NCBI RefSeq assembly: GCF_000252125.1
Contig: NZ_AHKF01000025.1
Span: forward strand, 1 to 64,000
Direction: 5' to 3'
Source of the DNA: Flavobacterium frigoris PS1
GTDB lineage: Bacteria > Bacteroidota > Bacteroidia > Flavobacteriales > Flavobacteriaceae
DNA: 64,000 bases
The notes beneath the pieces were generated by a model. It was not told the origin of the DNA, did no database searches, and was given only the letters and a program-made list of their open reading frames with translations. Shown one piece after another: positions 50,363 through 58,887 of this stretch (its first letter is position 1; every line of letters begins with the position of its first letter). Made by a program: the position numbers and the translations under genes.

Positions 50363-50941
50363 TCACTTTTGTCTTCTTCCCAATTCTTCTACTTTGTCTA
50401 GCCACTTTTTTCTTGATTCGGTCGTCGAAGTTTTTACAATTCCAAAATACGTCACTTTTACTGGCTTTACTCCACAAAATTCCAAGGTTGATTTTTTAAG
50501 TTGATTAACACTTGGACGTCCATACAAAAGCCAATAGTACCAACTTGGTTGGTCAATAGTTGTAATAATATGTGCCGTTTTGCCTTTGAGCAACTTGTCC
50601 CACCACACAGAATTTTCCTTGTATTGAAATGCAAAACCAGGTAAAAAAAGTCGGTCAATGAATCCCTTAGTAATTGCAGGAAGTCCACCCCACCAAACTG
50701 GATGAACCCAAACTATATGTTCAGCCCATTTAATTTTTCCCCAAGCTTCTGTCAAATCGGGTTCTAGTTCAGTCCTTTGTTGGTAACCAAATTGTAGATT
50801 CACATTAAAATGTAGTTCTGAAATAATTATTTCTTGGACCTCTGCTCCAGCTATTTTTGCCCCTTTTTTATAGGCATCCACTATACCAAAACAAAAACTA
50901 TTTTTGTTTGGATGGCCGTTAATTATTAAAATTTTATTCAT
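50363..50941 (-). CDS. NAD(P)H-dependent flavodoxin-fold oxidoreductase
   Basis: 192 residues. Flavodoxin-like fold of the NQO1/MdaB/KefF type. ILIINGHPNKNSFC at the FMN phosphate site, WGKIKWAEHIVWVHPVWWGG, LPAITKGFIDRLFLPGFAFQ, and the C-terminal YFGIVKTSTTESRKKWLDKV. Two-electron reduction of quinones or related compounds is the usual role. It overlaps the dehydrogenase gene upstream by 8 bases, so the two are translated together. Confidence 0.9.
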   Translation of the reverse strand: MNKILIINGHPNKNSFCFGIVDAYKKGAKIAGAEVQEIIISELHFNVNLQFGYQQRTELEPDLTEAWGKIKWAEHIVWVHPVWWGGLPAITKGFIDRLFLPGFAFQYKENSVWWDKLLKGKTAHIITTIDQPSWYYWLLYGRPSVNQLKKSTLEFCGVKPVKVTYFGIVKTSTTESRKKWLDKVEELGRRQK

Positions 50942-51962
50942 AGTATGTTGTCGAGATGGAGCTGTTTGAATTTAATAAACTAATAAAATGCTTAGGCTGG
51001 TGTAATTGATGGCTAAAATAAATGTCATTAGGATTAGTATCTTCTAACATTTTTTCTACGTGAAGTACGGTTGAAAATGCTGTCAGTTGCGACTGACCTT
51101 TCTCGGATTTCAAAGTAATCTTTTTTTCTAGGAAATTGTATTCTTTGTATAAAACCTCAAAAGCGGTAATATCACCGGAGCCACTACCTCCAAAAATCCA
51201 TTTCTTTTCTCTAAAACTTAAAATGTTGAAAAAACTAATTTTTTGCATGATTGCCAAAGCCGATGTAATTAGCTTTGAATCGAAAGTTAGTTTAGCATTT
51301 ACGACTGGTATTTTTTCTATTTTATTAAAAATATACAAATCTGGAATATCGAAATCAAAAATTTTTCTGGTTTGATTATCAAAGTCAAAAACATAATTTT
51401 CCCCATTCCTAAAATGTTTTGTTTTAATTGCTAAATTATTTTGGTAAAAAGTAAATGGTGTACTCACATTTTTAGCCATAAAATCGGCTGAACTGCCTCC
51501 TGCTTTATCTTTAGTTGAATAATAAACGATGATTTTTATTTTTTCTAATTCGTTTGGCAAAATTCCAGTTGCATATACTAGCAGTGGTGTGATGCCAGCC
51601 ATCCAGCCTGAACTAAAAACAATTTTACTTTTTATAAGGCTATTTTTAATGGAATAGTGTGCTTCGTGAAGTTCTGAAGAAGGCTTCGTAATATCGATGT
51701 AATCAATACCCTTTTTTATACTGTAATTAAGGATATTGTTTTGCGGGTCCTTAGTGCAAGCTACAATCAGATTTATGTGCTGATTTTCTAATATATCAAA
51801 AGTTTTCAAATCGTTAACATCTAATTGCAGATGATTTTTAAGGGTATGTTTTTTTCGGGATCCAATGAGGATTTTCAGATCTGGATTTCTGTCAGAAATC
51901 ATTTTATAAATGGTTTTACCTATCAAGCCCGTGCCACCTACAATTAAAATTGTTTTGCTCAT
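50934..51962 (-). CDS. Saccharopine dehydrogenase-like NAD(P)-binding protein
   Basis: 342 residues. Rossmann N-terminus ILIVGGTGLIGKTIYKMISD with GSRKKH and the saccharopine-dehydrogenase-like TKPSSELHEAHYS, SGWMAGITPLLVYATGI. The C-terminal half (KGQSQLTAFSTVLHVEKMLE) is typical for the family. No substrate is evident. Operon with the oxidoreductase downstream; both are divergent to nothing close, and the Crp-type regulator gene is 68 bases upstream on the same strand. Confidence 0.8.
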   Translation of the reverse strand: MSKTILIVGGTGLIGKTIYKMISDRNPDLKILIGSRKKHTLKNHLQLDVNDLKTFDILENQHINLIVACTKDPQNNILNYSIKKGIDYIDITKPSSELHEAHYSIKNSLIKSKIVFSSGWMAGITPLLVYATGILPNELEKIKIIVYYSTKDKAGGSSADFMAKNVSTPFTFYQNNLAIKTKHFRNGENYVFDFDNQTRKIFDFDIPDLYIFNKIEKIPVVNAKLTFDSKLITSALAIMQKISFFNILSFREKKWIFGGSGSGDITAFEVLYKEYNFLEKKITLKSEKGQSQLTAFSTVLHVEKMLEDTNPNDIYFSHQLHQPKHFISLLNSNSSISTTYYE

Positions 51963-52030
51963 CTACTTTGAATTTAGTTTTAAGATAGGCAAATATAAAT
52001 GGCAAAAAATAAGCAATACAGGACAAATGT

Positions 52031-52597
52031 CTAAAACGAAATTTCTTTTCTTATTCGACTTAAATGCCTTTGTGTAATCCCCAAGTAGGAAGCTAAATAC
52101 TGTAAAGGAATGTGCTGAATATATTCAGGTTGATTTGTAATCAAATCTCTATAACGTTGCAATGCACTATTTTTTTGCAATTGAAATATTCGTTTTTCAA
52201 GCTCAATGTATTGTTGTTCAGCAACTATTTTTAGAAATTTTATCCAATTTGCATTTTCTTTTACTAAATCATCAATTGTACTTTTTGGAATTATCAACAA
52301 TTCAACATCTGTAATTGCTTGAATGTTTTCAACCGTGTTTTGTCCTGTTATAAATGACGAATACGCAGTCATTAAGTTATTTGGAAAAGTAATACAATAT
52401 GTTATTTCCTCTACTTTATCTGAAATATAAAAAGAACGAAAAATACCACTTAAAACAAAGGCTACTTCTTTGCAAGTTTCGCCTTCTTTAATAAAATAAT
52501 CTTGCTTATTTAAATATCTATTTGTTGATTTTTGAATAAATAATTCAATCTCATCATCTGTTAAAATGTTATACGATTTTAAATAGTTCTTAATCAT
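52031..52597 (-). CDS. Crp/Fnr-family transcriptional regulator
   Basis: 188 residues. Cyclic-nucleotide-binding-like domain (DYFIKEGETCKEVAFVLSGI, FRSFYISDKVEEITYCITFP) and C-terminal helix-turn-helix (LQYLASYLGITQRHLSRIRK). The nucleotide phosphate loop is diverged, as in most Bacteroidota Crp-like proteins, so it may sense something other than cAMP. It lies just upstream of the dehydrogenase/oxidoreductase pair and probably controls it. Its start side adjoins the first attC-like element. Confidence 0.85.
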   Translation of the reverse strand: MIKNYLKSYNILTDDEIELFIQKSTNRYLNKQDYFIKEGETCKEVAFVLSGIFRSFYISDKVEEITYCITFPNNLMTAYSSFITGQNTVENIQAITDVELLIIPKSTIDDLVKENANWIKFLKIVAEQQYIELEKRIFQLQKNSALQRYRDLITNQPEYIQHIPLQYLASYLGITQRHLSRIRKEISF

Positions 52598-52653
52598 AAT
52601 TTGTCAGCTGTTCTTTTTCGGGATTTATTAATGTCAATGCTTACAGGTCTATG

Positions 52654-52866
52654 CCGTTATATGTTGTACAAGATTAGTATGTCTAAAGACCTTAAATTTG
52701 AGTTGCTTTTTATTCTTTAAAAGGTAAATATAGCTGATATAACTTTCGATTATATCTTTTCTGTAAAAAAGAGTTCGTCTTAAAAGTAATACAAATAACT
52801 AAATCAAACAATAAAAATTGATAGTAGAAATACAAAGCCTAGCTGCTTAGCATTTTGGCGTTAGCC
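52654..52866. repeat. Degenerate cassette-boundary element e1 (attC-like)
   Basis: Left part TTAGTATGTCTAAAGACCTT (52675-52694) with GAGTTGC, TTATTCTTTAAAAGGTAAAT and ATATAG aligns with the matching part of element A (CAGTATGCCTAATAACCTTC, then TTATTTAGAAAATAAATATAC). The right part CCTAGCTGCTTAGCATTTTG, GGCGTTAGCC carries the GTTAGCC arm. The left arm is decayed. This is probably the first, diverged member of the array. Confidence 0.4.
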
Positions 52867-53149
52867 TAAACTCTCCCGATATCGGGACTGTGATAGTTAA
52901 TTTTACAGCTAAGGCAACTTATGTTCTATTGTGATGGAAAACTGAATACAATACATCACTGGAATTTCCCGTTAACAAATGCGCTTTTCAAGTTTAGAAA
53001 AAAGTAATACATAAAGACTATCAAATGCCGTTTATAGACGCTTTTATAAAATATATAGATTTGATAACTGGTGTTTTTCAGTTCAGTTACTCAAAAAAAG
53101 AAGGTTGCTAGATCAAAAAGTAATATATCTCTAAAAATCTATTAATAAG
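52867..53149. other. Non-coding stretch with palindrome and partial X repeat
   Basis: TCCCGATATCGGGA (52874-52887) is a perfect 14-bp palindrome. ATACATCACTGGAATTTCCC, GTTAACAAATGCGCTTTTCA, AGTTTAGAAA (52951-53000) is a partial copy (X1) of the X repeat found in full at 53941 and 62831. No gene seen. Confidence 0.5.
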
Positions 53150-53245
53150 ACTATAACAACAAACAATACAATTCCGTACCATCAGCTAATTTTATTAATT
53201 GATTTAGATTGTGGGCATAAGCGAGACGCTTGCGCCAGCAGGGGA
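53150..53245. repeat. Y repeat, copy 1
   Basis: Contains CTATAACAACAAACAATACA, ATTCCGTACCATCAGCTAAT, TTTATTAATTGATTTAGATT, GTGGGCATAAGCGAGACGCT. It matches the block at 56742-56837 over about 90 bases (both share TTATTAATTGAT...AGATTGTGGGCA.AA.CGA.AC.CTTGC). Both copies end within 10 bases of the stop codon of an unrecognised minus-strand gene. Confidence 0.65.
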
Positions 53246-53252
53246 TTTTCGA

Positions 53253-53711
53253 TCACATAATAGCACTCCAATTGTCAGGATCGTACACGCCCGATTCTTT
53301 TTCTGCCTTTATTGTTTGATGGACTAAAATCCATATGTTTTCATTATTATCATCGTTTGTAAGTATACTATTAATTAAGGCTTTCCTAGTGAAAGTTAAA
53401 AACTCCTTTACTTTTGTAGTATCACTCAAAACTCTTTGTATTTCAGTAATAAATAGGTTTTCGGCAAGTTTATCATCAAGAATAGAATCTTCAAATTTTT
53501 CGATAAAAACGTCGAAGTTGTCATTTATTTCGTAGCTATAATTAGTGTCTGTTTGTATATTTTTTTCTTTAAAAATAGTTTTAAGTTCTCTAAAAATATC
53601 TGGTTGATCAAGAACGGGTTGTTTTTCAACCCAATCCCATATGACATCAGGTTCTTCCTCATTTTCTAAAAAGCACAATAGTTGTTCTCTATATTTAGCG
53701 ATTTTATTCAT
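53253..53711 (-). CDS. Unrecognised acidic small protein (possible immunity type)
   Basis: 152 residues, strongly acidic, all helical: ENEEEPDVIWDWVEKQPVLD, IFRELKTIFKEKNIQTDTNY, FTRKALINSILTNDDNNENI, WILVHQTIKAEKESGVYDPD. No family recognised. Size, charge and lack of signal suggest an immunity protein of a polymorphic toxin, but no toxin gene is nearby. A Y repeat begins 8 bases after its stop. It sits in the array of isolated genes. Confidence 0.5.
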   Translation of the reverse strand: MNKIAKYREQLLCFLENEEEPDVIWDWVEKQPVLDQPDIFRELKTIFKEKNIQTDTNYSYEINDNFDVFIEKFEDSILDDKLAENLFITEIQRVLSDTTKVKEFLTFTRKALINSILTNDDNNENIWILVHQTIKAEKESGVYDPDNWSAIM

Positions 53712-53940
53712 GATTTTTCTCGTTTAAAACTTTTTTAAAATTTAAATTTAAACATTTATTCTAAATTTAAGCAGGAAGGATTATATAAATGTAATTACTT
53801 CTTCTGCATTTCCGTTAAAATGAATGTAAGGATTTATTTGTGCAATATTTTTATTTTGAAATGCTATTTATACTTAGGAATACCAGGTGAAGAAATAGAT
53901 TTGCCAGTAATGGACTAATTACTCCTCCTTCTAGCGTGCT

Positions 53941-54100
53941 ACGCCTGTAAAACATAACAAAAGACTCGTGTAAAAAGAAGATTATTCTTATTTTCAAGAA
54001 TGCAACACATAACTGGAATTTCCCGCCTACAAATGCGCTTTAAAAGTTTAGAAGACATAAGCCCTAATTTTCGTCTTCCCCTTTTGGATAGGAACCGCAA
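53941..54100. repeat. X repeat, copy 2
   Basis: Shares about 150 bases with 62831-63012: ACTCGTGTAAAAAGAAGATT, ATTCTTATTTTCAAGAATGC, AACACATAACTGGAATTTCC, CGCCTACAAATGCGCTTT, GTTTAGAAG, CCCTAATTTTCGTCTTCCCC. An ORF can be read across it, but it shows no protein-like features. The surrounding 763-base gap (53712-54474) has no supported gene besides this repeat and the HicB promoter. Confidence 0.65.
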
Positions 54101-54365
54101 AAACAGCGAGTGGTTCCAAAACATTTTTAAAATAAAAAAAATCCATTTGTGGGTAAGGTAAGCTCTGTCTCAAAAATAGAAAAGATGGCCTTATTACTTT
54201 TGATTGCCTAACAAAAAGGTCAAAAGAAAACCTAAAAGCTACTAATTCCCCTATAGTAGCGCAAACCAATTAGCAGGTCTTAGTCAATACCAACTAACCG
54301 AAAAAATCCTCTCAACATTCATGATTGACTGGCTTTTAAGTTTTTTTTTGCCTAGTTTGATACAT

Positions 54366-54380
54366 CTTTAGCGGTGTACT
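54366..54380. repeat. Left arm of the HicBA cassette
   Basis: CTTTAGCGGTGTACT is nearly complementary to AGTACTACCGCTAAC at 55163-55177. The pair flanks the hicB-hicA unit. Confidence 0.45.
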
Positions 54381-54432
54381 TAATCAAAAGTTAAGTTTCC
54401 TTTAAAAATAATTTTAAGTTTCTTTTTTTCCA

Positions 54433-54440
54433 TATATTTG
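54433..54440 (+). promoter_or_regulatory. -7 box of the HicB/HicA operon
   Basis: TATATTTG is an exact TAnnTTTG match 34 bases before the ATG. The following AT dyads (CATATATATTTATATATATA) could be the autoregulatory operator bound by HicB. Confidence 0.5.
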
Positions 54441-54474
54441 CCATATATATTTATATATATAAAACTTCAATGTT

Positions 54475-54867
54475 ATGGCTAAATTAACAAAAACTCCTCT
54501 TGAAATTCAACCTCAAGAAGATACTATACGAATTAAAGGAGGCGATTTAACTCTGGAAGCTACTGTAGTTAGTGGCAAAGATGGAGATCATTTTATATCT
54601 ATTATTCCTTCTTTAATGATTAGTGGATATGGTTCTACAGAAGAAGAAGCAATTAATTCTTTAGATGAAAATGTTGAAACTTTTTGTGAAGATTTTATGA
54701 AATTGGGAGCAGAACAAAGAAAATTAGAATTAGTTAAACTTGGATTTTCACAAGTTCCTTATCATAGAAAGAATTTTTCTAAATTATTTGTTGACGAAAA
54801 TGGATTGTTACAAGGATTAGAAAATATTACCATTAGAAAAAATAAGCAATATAAAGTAGCTTGCTAA
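54475..54867 (+). CDS. HicB-like antitoxin
   Basis: 130 residues. The core resembles the partial RNase H-like fold of HicB antitoxins: VVSGKDGDHFISIIPSLMIS, GYGSTEEEAINSLDENVETF, CEDFMKLGAEQRKLELVKLG. Longer and more diverged than typical HicB, and it lacks a clear DNA-binding C-terminal ribbon-helix-helix. The antitoxin gene comes first and the HicA-type gene follows after 9 bases. The unit is the only one of the array on the plus strand, and it has its own promoter. Confidence 0.65.
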   Translation: MAKLTKTPLEIQPQEDTIRIKGGDLTLEATVVSGKDGDHFISIIPSLMISGYGSTEEEAINSLDENVETFCEDFMKLGAEQRKLELVKLGFSQVPYHRKNFSKLFVDENGLLQGLENITIRKNKQYKVAC

Positions 54868-54876
54868 TTTTTATAA

Positions 54877-55113
54877 ATGGGAAATAATAGACCAGTAAAA
54901 ACGAAAGATTGGGTTTCGTTTCTAAAAGCACACAACTGTAAATATCTTCGAACAAAAGCCTCACACGATCATTATAAATGTCCAAATTGTATTCGGACAA
55001 TAACTCATCGTGAAAAAGATAAAGATATTCCAGCATTGCATTTAAGAACTAATCTTTTTAGTATGGGATTAACTATCGATTATTTATATAAATGGATAGA
55101 GGAAAATTGTTAG
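54877..55113 (+). CDS. HicA-type toxin (mRNA interferase)
   Basis: 78 residues. HicA double-stranded RNA-binding-like fold: VKTKDWVSFLKAHNCKYLRT, KASHDHYKCPNCIRTITHRE with the catalytic His in ASHDHY, and C-terminal LRTNLFSMGLTIDYLYKWIE. The CPNC pair is unusual for HicA. As in HicAB loci the partner is adjacent (reverse gene order, antitoxin first). Its right end adjoins the right arm of the cassette. Confidence 0.75.
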   Translation: MGNNRPVKTKDWVSFLKAHNCKYLRTKASHDHYKCPNCIRTITHREKDKDIPALHLRTNLFSMGLTIDYLYKWIEENC

Positions 55114-55166
55114 ACGTTTAAGGGGAATCAATCAAAATAACTGTCCTTTTACATTTTTCTGGAGTA

Positions 55167-55347
55167 CTACCGCTAACGCCAGTATGCCTAATAACCTTCA
55201 AACTGCGTTGTTTTTTGTTATTTAGAAAATAAATATACTACATTAAACTATAATTATTTATCTTTTTTAAACTATCACAGGTTCCGTTCAACCGCGGGTT
55301 CATTGTTGGCTTTTCAAGCCCAACGAACCCTTAGCTGTTAGCGGTAG
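55167..55347. repeat. Cassette-boundary element A (attC-like)
   Basis: 181 bases bounded by a perfect 11-bp inverted repeat: CTACCGCTAAC (55167-55177) and GTTAGCGGTAG (55337-55347). Inside, reading toward the right: AATAAATATACT, GGTTCCGTTCAACCGCGG, a hairpin (GGGTTCATTGTTGGCTTTTC / AAGCCCAACGAACCC) and the conserved CTTAGCTGTT (55330-55339). These words recur in elements B, C and D. The right arm also pairs with the arm beyond the next gene at 56483-56497. Confidence 0.75.
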
Positions 55348-55350
55348 TTT

Positions 55351-56445
55351 TTATTTAAAATTGTCAATTGATTTAATTTCTTTTGGCAATTCGTTTAGTT
55401 TCAATTTGGCATTATCAATCAAAAGTTTTTCTTTATTATTAAATTCAAAAGTTTTTGGAACGTCCTTGATAAACTTATCAGGGTTATTCTGAAATTCAAC
55501 AATTTCTTCAAATGTTGGTTCTCTTTTAAGTATGAATGTCAAAATTTGTTCTGGTGAATATTTTTTTGATTGATTAATAATATTAGTTTCAGACGAAGTA
55601 TTAAGCAATGTATTTAGTTCACTGTTTACAATCGCAGGAGTTTTATTTACAGGTTTATTTAATTGGGTTAGTTGACGTGCAACAAAGTATTCAGTATTCT
55701 CTTCACTTGATTCAGCATAAAATTCGCCACCAATGTTTACTACTGGGGAAGTGATTTTTGCATTGCCATCACTTTTTGAATATTTAGCTGAATGATATTT
55801 AATCACGTGCATACCTGTACATATATATACTCCCTTATTTTTATTTACATCAAATAATTGGTTTGCTAAAGTCGCAATTTTTTGCAAGTCAGGTATTTGT
55901 ATTTTGATTGATGAAGTTCCTTCTATATTAATTGTAAACCTTGAATACTGATTCGATTGTATCGAAGCGGCTAACTTCGCAAATGGTACTCCACCATCAC
56001 CTTCTAGTTTTGAACCACTTGAAACAAAACTTTTATAAATAACATCCTTATCACGGTTTGTCAATGTTGGGTCTATTTTATAGTCGGATAAAATTATGGC
56101 ACCTTGTGGTTGTAATAGTCCATCGCTATCAACAACCCAAATTGTACCTAATTGACCAATTAAGTCACTTTTGTATTTAAAAGCATTTAATTCTATTCTC
56201 CAACCACCTTCACCGATAATAATATCCTTAGGTAGTTTGTCAGAAGTGATTACTTCATCTACTTTAATGTCTGAAATTCTATTAAGTCGAGCTTTAACAG
56301 TTTCTTTTTCTTTTTCTGCTTGAGTAATTTGACTTTTTAAATCGTCAATTTGTTTTCTAAGTTCTTTTTTTGACTGTCCAAAAGCAATACTACTGCTTGA
56401 TATTGTCAGAACTGTCATTATAATAAATTTTGAAATTGTAGTCAT
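55351..56445 (-). CDS. Exported coiled-coil protein of unknown function
   Basis: 364 residues. Signal peptide (FIIMTVLTISSSSIAFG, cleavage before Q), then a coiled coil (SKKELRKQIDDLKSQITQAE, residues ~25-55). A globular beta-rich domain follows (WRIELNAFKYKSDLIGQLGT, VAGT..., SSIKIQIPDLQKIATLANQL). The C-terminal part is helical (EQILTFILKREPTFEEIVEF). No family recognised. Its cassette arms are GTTAGCGGTAGTTTTTAT (55337-55354) and AAAATTACCGCTAAC (56483-56497), almost exact complements. Confidence 0.6.
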   Translation of the reverse strand: MTTISKFIIMTVLTISSSSIAFGQSKKELRKQIDDLKSQITQAEKEKETVKARLNRISDIKVDEVITSDKLPKDIIIGEGGWRIELNAFKYKSDLIGQLGTIWVVDSDGLLQPQGAIILSDYKIDPTLTNRDKDVIYKSFVSSGSKLEGDGGVPFAKLAASIQSNQYSRFTINIEGTSSIKIQIPDLQKIATLANQLFDVNKNKGVYICTGMHVIKYHSAKYSKSDGNAKITSPVVNIGGEFYAESSEENTEYFVARQLTQLNKPVNKTPAIVNSELNTLLNTSSETNIINQSKKYSPEQILTFILKREPTFEEIVEFQNNPDKFIKDVPKTFEFNNKEKLLIDNAKLKLNELPKEIKSIDNFK

Positions 56446-56482
56446 ATCATTTGTTTTTAATTGGTTTATTAGTCATCTTTCT

Positions 56483-56741
56483 AAAATTACCGCTAACTAG
56501 TATTTAACATCAACAAGTAACGCTTTTATAAAGTTTTACCACAGCTCATGCTAAATATTCTCATTCGTAAATAAAGTTTTTTTTTTACTACTCTTACAAT
56601 ACCCACTTTTAGTGATATTGTAGAAAGTAAAAGTATTCTGTAAATAATTTTAATTTGTAACAGGCTTTCAAAAAAACGAAACTCATAAAAAAAAACACCT
56701 CAGCAGCATCTTTTTCCCCAGTATTTCTTTAGATCAATAAA
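56483..56741. other. Non-coding region with a single cassette arm
   Basis: AAAATTACCGCTAAC (56483-56497) closes the previous cassette. The rest to about 56740 has AT-rich sequence and no CTTAGCTGTT word, so the element is only half present. No gene seen in it. Confidence 0.45.
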
Positions 56742-56837
56742 CACGACTATCATAATAGAAAACACAATACCGTATCATTGAAATTATTTTATTAATTGAT
56801 AGATTGTGGGCACAATCGATACACTTGCTAGGGAAGG
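56742..56837. repeat. Y repeat, copy 2
   Basis: CACGACTATCATAATAGAAA, ACACAATACCGTATCATTGA, AATTATTTTATTAATTGATA, GATTGTGGGCACAATCGATA, CACTTGCTAGGGAAGG. Homologous to 53150-53245 and, like it, ends at the stop of a minus-strand gene. Confidence 0.65.
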
Positions 56838-56839
56838 CT

Positions 56840-57535
56840 TCATTTTAAAAAAGGCTTCAAAATGTCCATCACAGAATCCAACAGAGTTACTATAGAATTA
56901 TTTTCGACTGTGCTATATCGAACTTCTTGTAGGCTACTAACATCAAATGCTACGCAATAATTGGAATTAATTTCAAAATCTTTGGAGTAGTTGAGATTTA
57001 AATATCTATATAATGCATCTGCGAAAAGACCAATTTCCTCTATGCTGTAACCTTTTATTTTTGCAATAAACCAAATTGCGCCAATTTTTGAAATATCATT
57101 TTCTTTAAAAGTGAATACATATTGAGGTAATACTTGAACAGGAATATCTTTAATTTTGAAAATAGATTTTTCTTTTGGTTTTGAAAGGTACTGTAGATCG
57201 AATTGAGGCTTAAACACTTTCAAATCATAATCTTCAACATTGTGTAGGATTTGAATGTTTTGTAAATACATATCCTTTGATGTTTTGGCGGTTGCTTTAC
57301 CATGCCTTTCAAACAAATCTGCAATTTTATCCTTGATTAATATAGGTTTATTGTTCTTGTAAGCATTACTAATGGCCCATATAGATGTAGACCAATAATC
57401 CCCTCCATCAGATGATTCTTCTGTTTTTATTTTTTTTGGTGGTTTAGGTTTTTTAAGATTATTTATAAAAGTCTGTCTAGGACCATCTTTAAGACGTATA
57501 AATTCAACAATTTTGCTAATTCCAATTTTCTCCAT
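56840..57535 (-). CDS. Unrecognised soluble protein
   Basis: 231 residues. The N-terminal part EKIGISKIVEFIRLKDGPRQ leads into a basic Pro/Lys stretch (KKPKPPKKIKT) and GGDYWSTSIWAISNAYKNNK. The C-terminal part (QYVFTFKENDISKIGAIWFI, AKIKGYSIEEIGLFADALYR, NSNYCVAFDVSSLQEVRYST) looks like an alpha/beta domain. No family recognised; an uncharacterised conflict-system protein is possible but unsupported. The right flank carries the arm TTGCCACTAAC of element B, while the left flank is a Y repeat rather than an attC-like element. Confidence 0.55.
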   Translation of the reverse strand: MEKIGISKIVEFIRLKDGPRQTFINNLKKPKPPKKIKTEESSDGGDYWSTSIWAISNAYKNNKPILIKDKIADLFERHGKATAKTSKDMYLQNIQILHNVEDYDLKVFKPQFDLQYLSKPKEKSIFKIKDIPVQVLPQYVFTFKENDISKIGAIWFIAKIKGYSIEEIGLFADALYRYLNLNYSKDFEINSNYCVAFDVSSLQEVRYSTVENNSIVTLLDSVMDILKPFLK

Positions 57536-57610
57536 TACACTATCTATTTGTTAATCAGTGTAAAGCTACATAAATTATAATTATCCAAGTAGTTGCTACC
57601 GTGATTTTTC

Positions 57611-57776
57611 TAAAATTGCCACTAACGTCAATTCGTCTAAAAAACTTAAAACGATCTTTATTTTATTAATTAGGAAGTAAATATACAGAAATTAAACTGC
57701 CTCTAGTTTCTGTTCAACGCAGGCTTCATTGTTAGCTTTTCAAGCCAAACGAAGCCTTAGCTGTTTTAGGCAGTGC
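57611..57776. repeat. Cassette-boundary element B (attC-like)
   Basis: Left arm TTGCCACTAAC (57616-57626), then GTCAATTCGTCTAAAAAACT, TTAATTAGGAAGTAAATATA, GTTTCTGTTCAACGCAGG and a hairpin (GGCTTCATTGTTAGCTTTTC / AAGCCAAACGAAGCC). CTTAGCTGTT follows (57756-57765) with right arm GTTTTAGGCAGTGC (57763-57776). Confidence 0.75.
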
Positions 57777-57777
57777 T

Positions 57778-58677
57778 TTATTTTGATAATTTAGACTTCT
57801 TACTATTAAAAGTTTTCTGTTTTATCCATTGAATTGAAATAGCAACAGTTTCTGTAATATCGCCGGAAGAAGTATTGTGTCCTAATTTAGAAAACAAAGT
57901 ATATTCGAAAGGTTTACCTTGAGCTTTCAATGTATTTAATTGCTCCATACACAACTTTACTGGAATCTGTATATCTTTCTCACCAAAAAGCCAAAGTCCC
58001 GGAATTGAAAGAGTATTCAGAGAATTTTTTGGGTCAGTCGCCACGAATTGATACCTGTCTGGGTCATTTTTAGTATGTTCACGAGCATCTGCTTCTGTAT
58101 GATTTTCCCAAAAATTATTGTTGCCGTTAGTATAAAACTGAAATCGAAGTTGTTCTAGAGTTGTAATTGTAGGGCAACTAAATAAAACCATAAATTCGAT
58201 TTGTGGATTTTTGCTTGCAGCAATTGGGATTATCCATCCTGCTTGACTGAAGCCAACTAATCCAATTGGTATTTTTTTATCCTTCAAATAGGTTCGAAAT
58301 GTATTTACTGCTGCACTTGCATCGTGAGATAATAAATCAAGATTAGTATTGTCAATGTTATTCGTGCCAACAGATGGTCCTACATATACACCGCCTGATT
58401 CTCCAACTCCACGTTTATCATATGTCAATACAGCAATACCTTCTTTGGCAAGACGTATTACGAAGTCCATTTCTCTTTTTACAGGATCAGACCCGTGAAC
58501 AATTACAACTGCTGCAACTGTTTTTTTAGGCGTTAAAATTGAGCCTGCAAGAGTGACGCCCTGACTTTCAAACTTTACATCTTGAGTAACAAAGTCGGCC
58601 GATTGACAAAATACAATTTCTGGTAAAATTATAAATAGTAACCAAAGAAATAAGTTAGAAAAAAAGTTTATGTTCAT
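57778..58677 (-). CDS. Exported alpha/beta hydrolase
   Basis: 299 residues. Signal peptide (NLFLWLLFIILPEIVFC). Alpha/beta-hydrolase fold: VVIVHGSDPVKREMDFVIRL with the oxyanion loop, AVLTYDKRGVGESGG, nucleophile elbow GFSQAGW, catalytic acid region GEKDIQIP, and a catalytic histidine in LGHNTS. It resembles the dienelactone hydrolase/esterase type. Substrate not known. Cassette arms: GTTTTAGGCAGTGC (left) and GCATTGCCTACAAC (right, 58724-58737), 12 of 14 complementary. Confidence 0.85.
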   Translation of the reverse strand: MNINFFSNLFLWLLFIILPEIVFCQSADFVTQDVKFESQGVTLAGSILTPKKTVAAVVIVHGSDPVKREMDFVIRLAKEGIAVLTYDKRGVGESGGVYVGPSVGTNNIDNTNLDLLSHDASAAVNTFRTYLKDKKIPIGLVGFSQAGWIIPIAASKNPQIEFMVLFSCPTITTLEQLRFQFYTNGNNNFWENHTEADAREHTKNDPDRYQFVATDPKNSLNTLSIPGLWLFGEKDIQIPVKLCMEQLNTLKAQGKPFEYTLFSKLGHNTSSGDITETVAISIQWIKQKTFNSKKSKLSK

Positions 58678-58723
58678 TTTAGTTTAATATAAAAAAATGT
58701 GTTAAATTCTTGATTCTGCGGTA

Positions 58724-58884
58724 GCATTGCCTACAACGTCAGTCTCTTTAAAAACCTCCAAACGACCTTTATTTTAATAATTAGGAAGTAAATATACGGG
58801 ATTTAAATTGCCTCTAGTTTCCGTTCAACCGTGGCTTCATTGTTGGCTTTTTAAGCCCAACGAACCCTTAGCTGTTGGCGGTAG
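58724..58884. repeat. Cassette-boundary element C (attC-like)
   Basis: Left arm GCATTGCCTACAAC, then GTCAGTCTCTTTAAAAACCT, TTAGGAAGTAAATATACGGG, TTTCCGTTCAACCGTGG and a hairpin (GGCTTCATTGTTGGCTTTTT / AAGCCCAACGAACC). CTTAGCTGTT follows (58867-58876) with right arm GTTGGCGGTAG (58874-58884). Confidence 0.78.
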
Positions 58885-58887
58885 TAC

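Noticed and set aside
53939-54269. Short ORFs on the minus strand around 53.9-54.3 kb (Arg-rich, Phe-rich)
   Set aside because: They run through the X repeat and show no protein-like conservation or start context.
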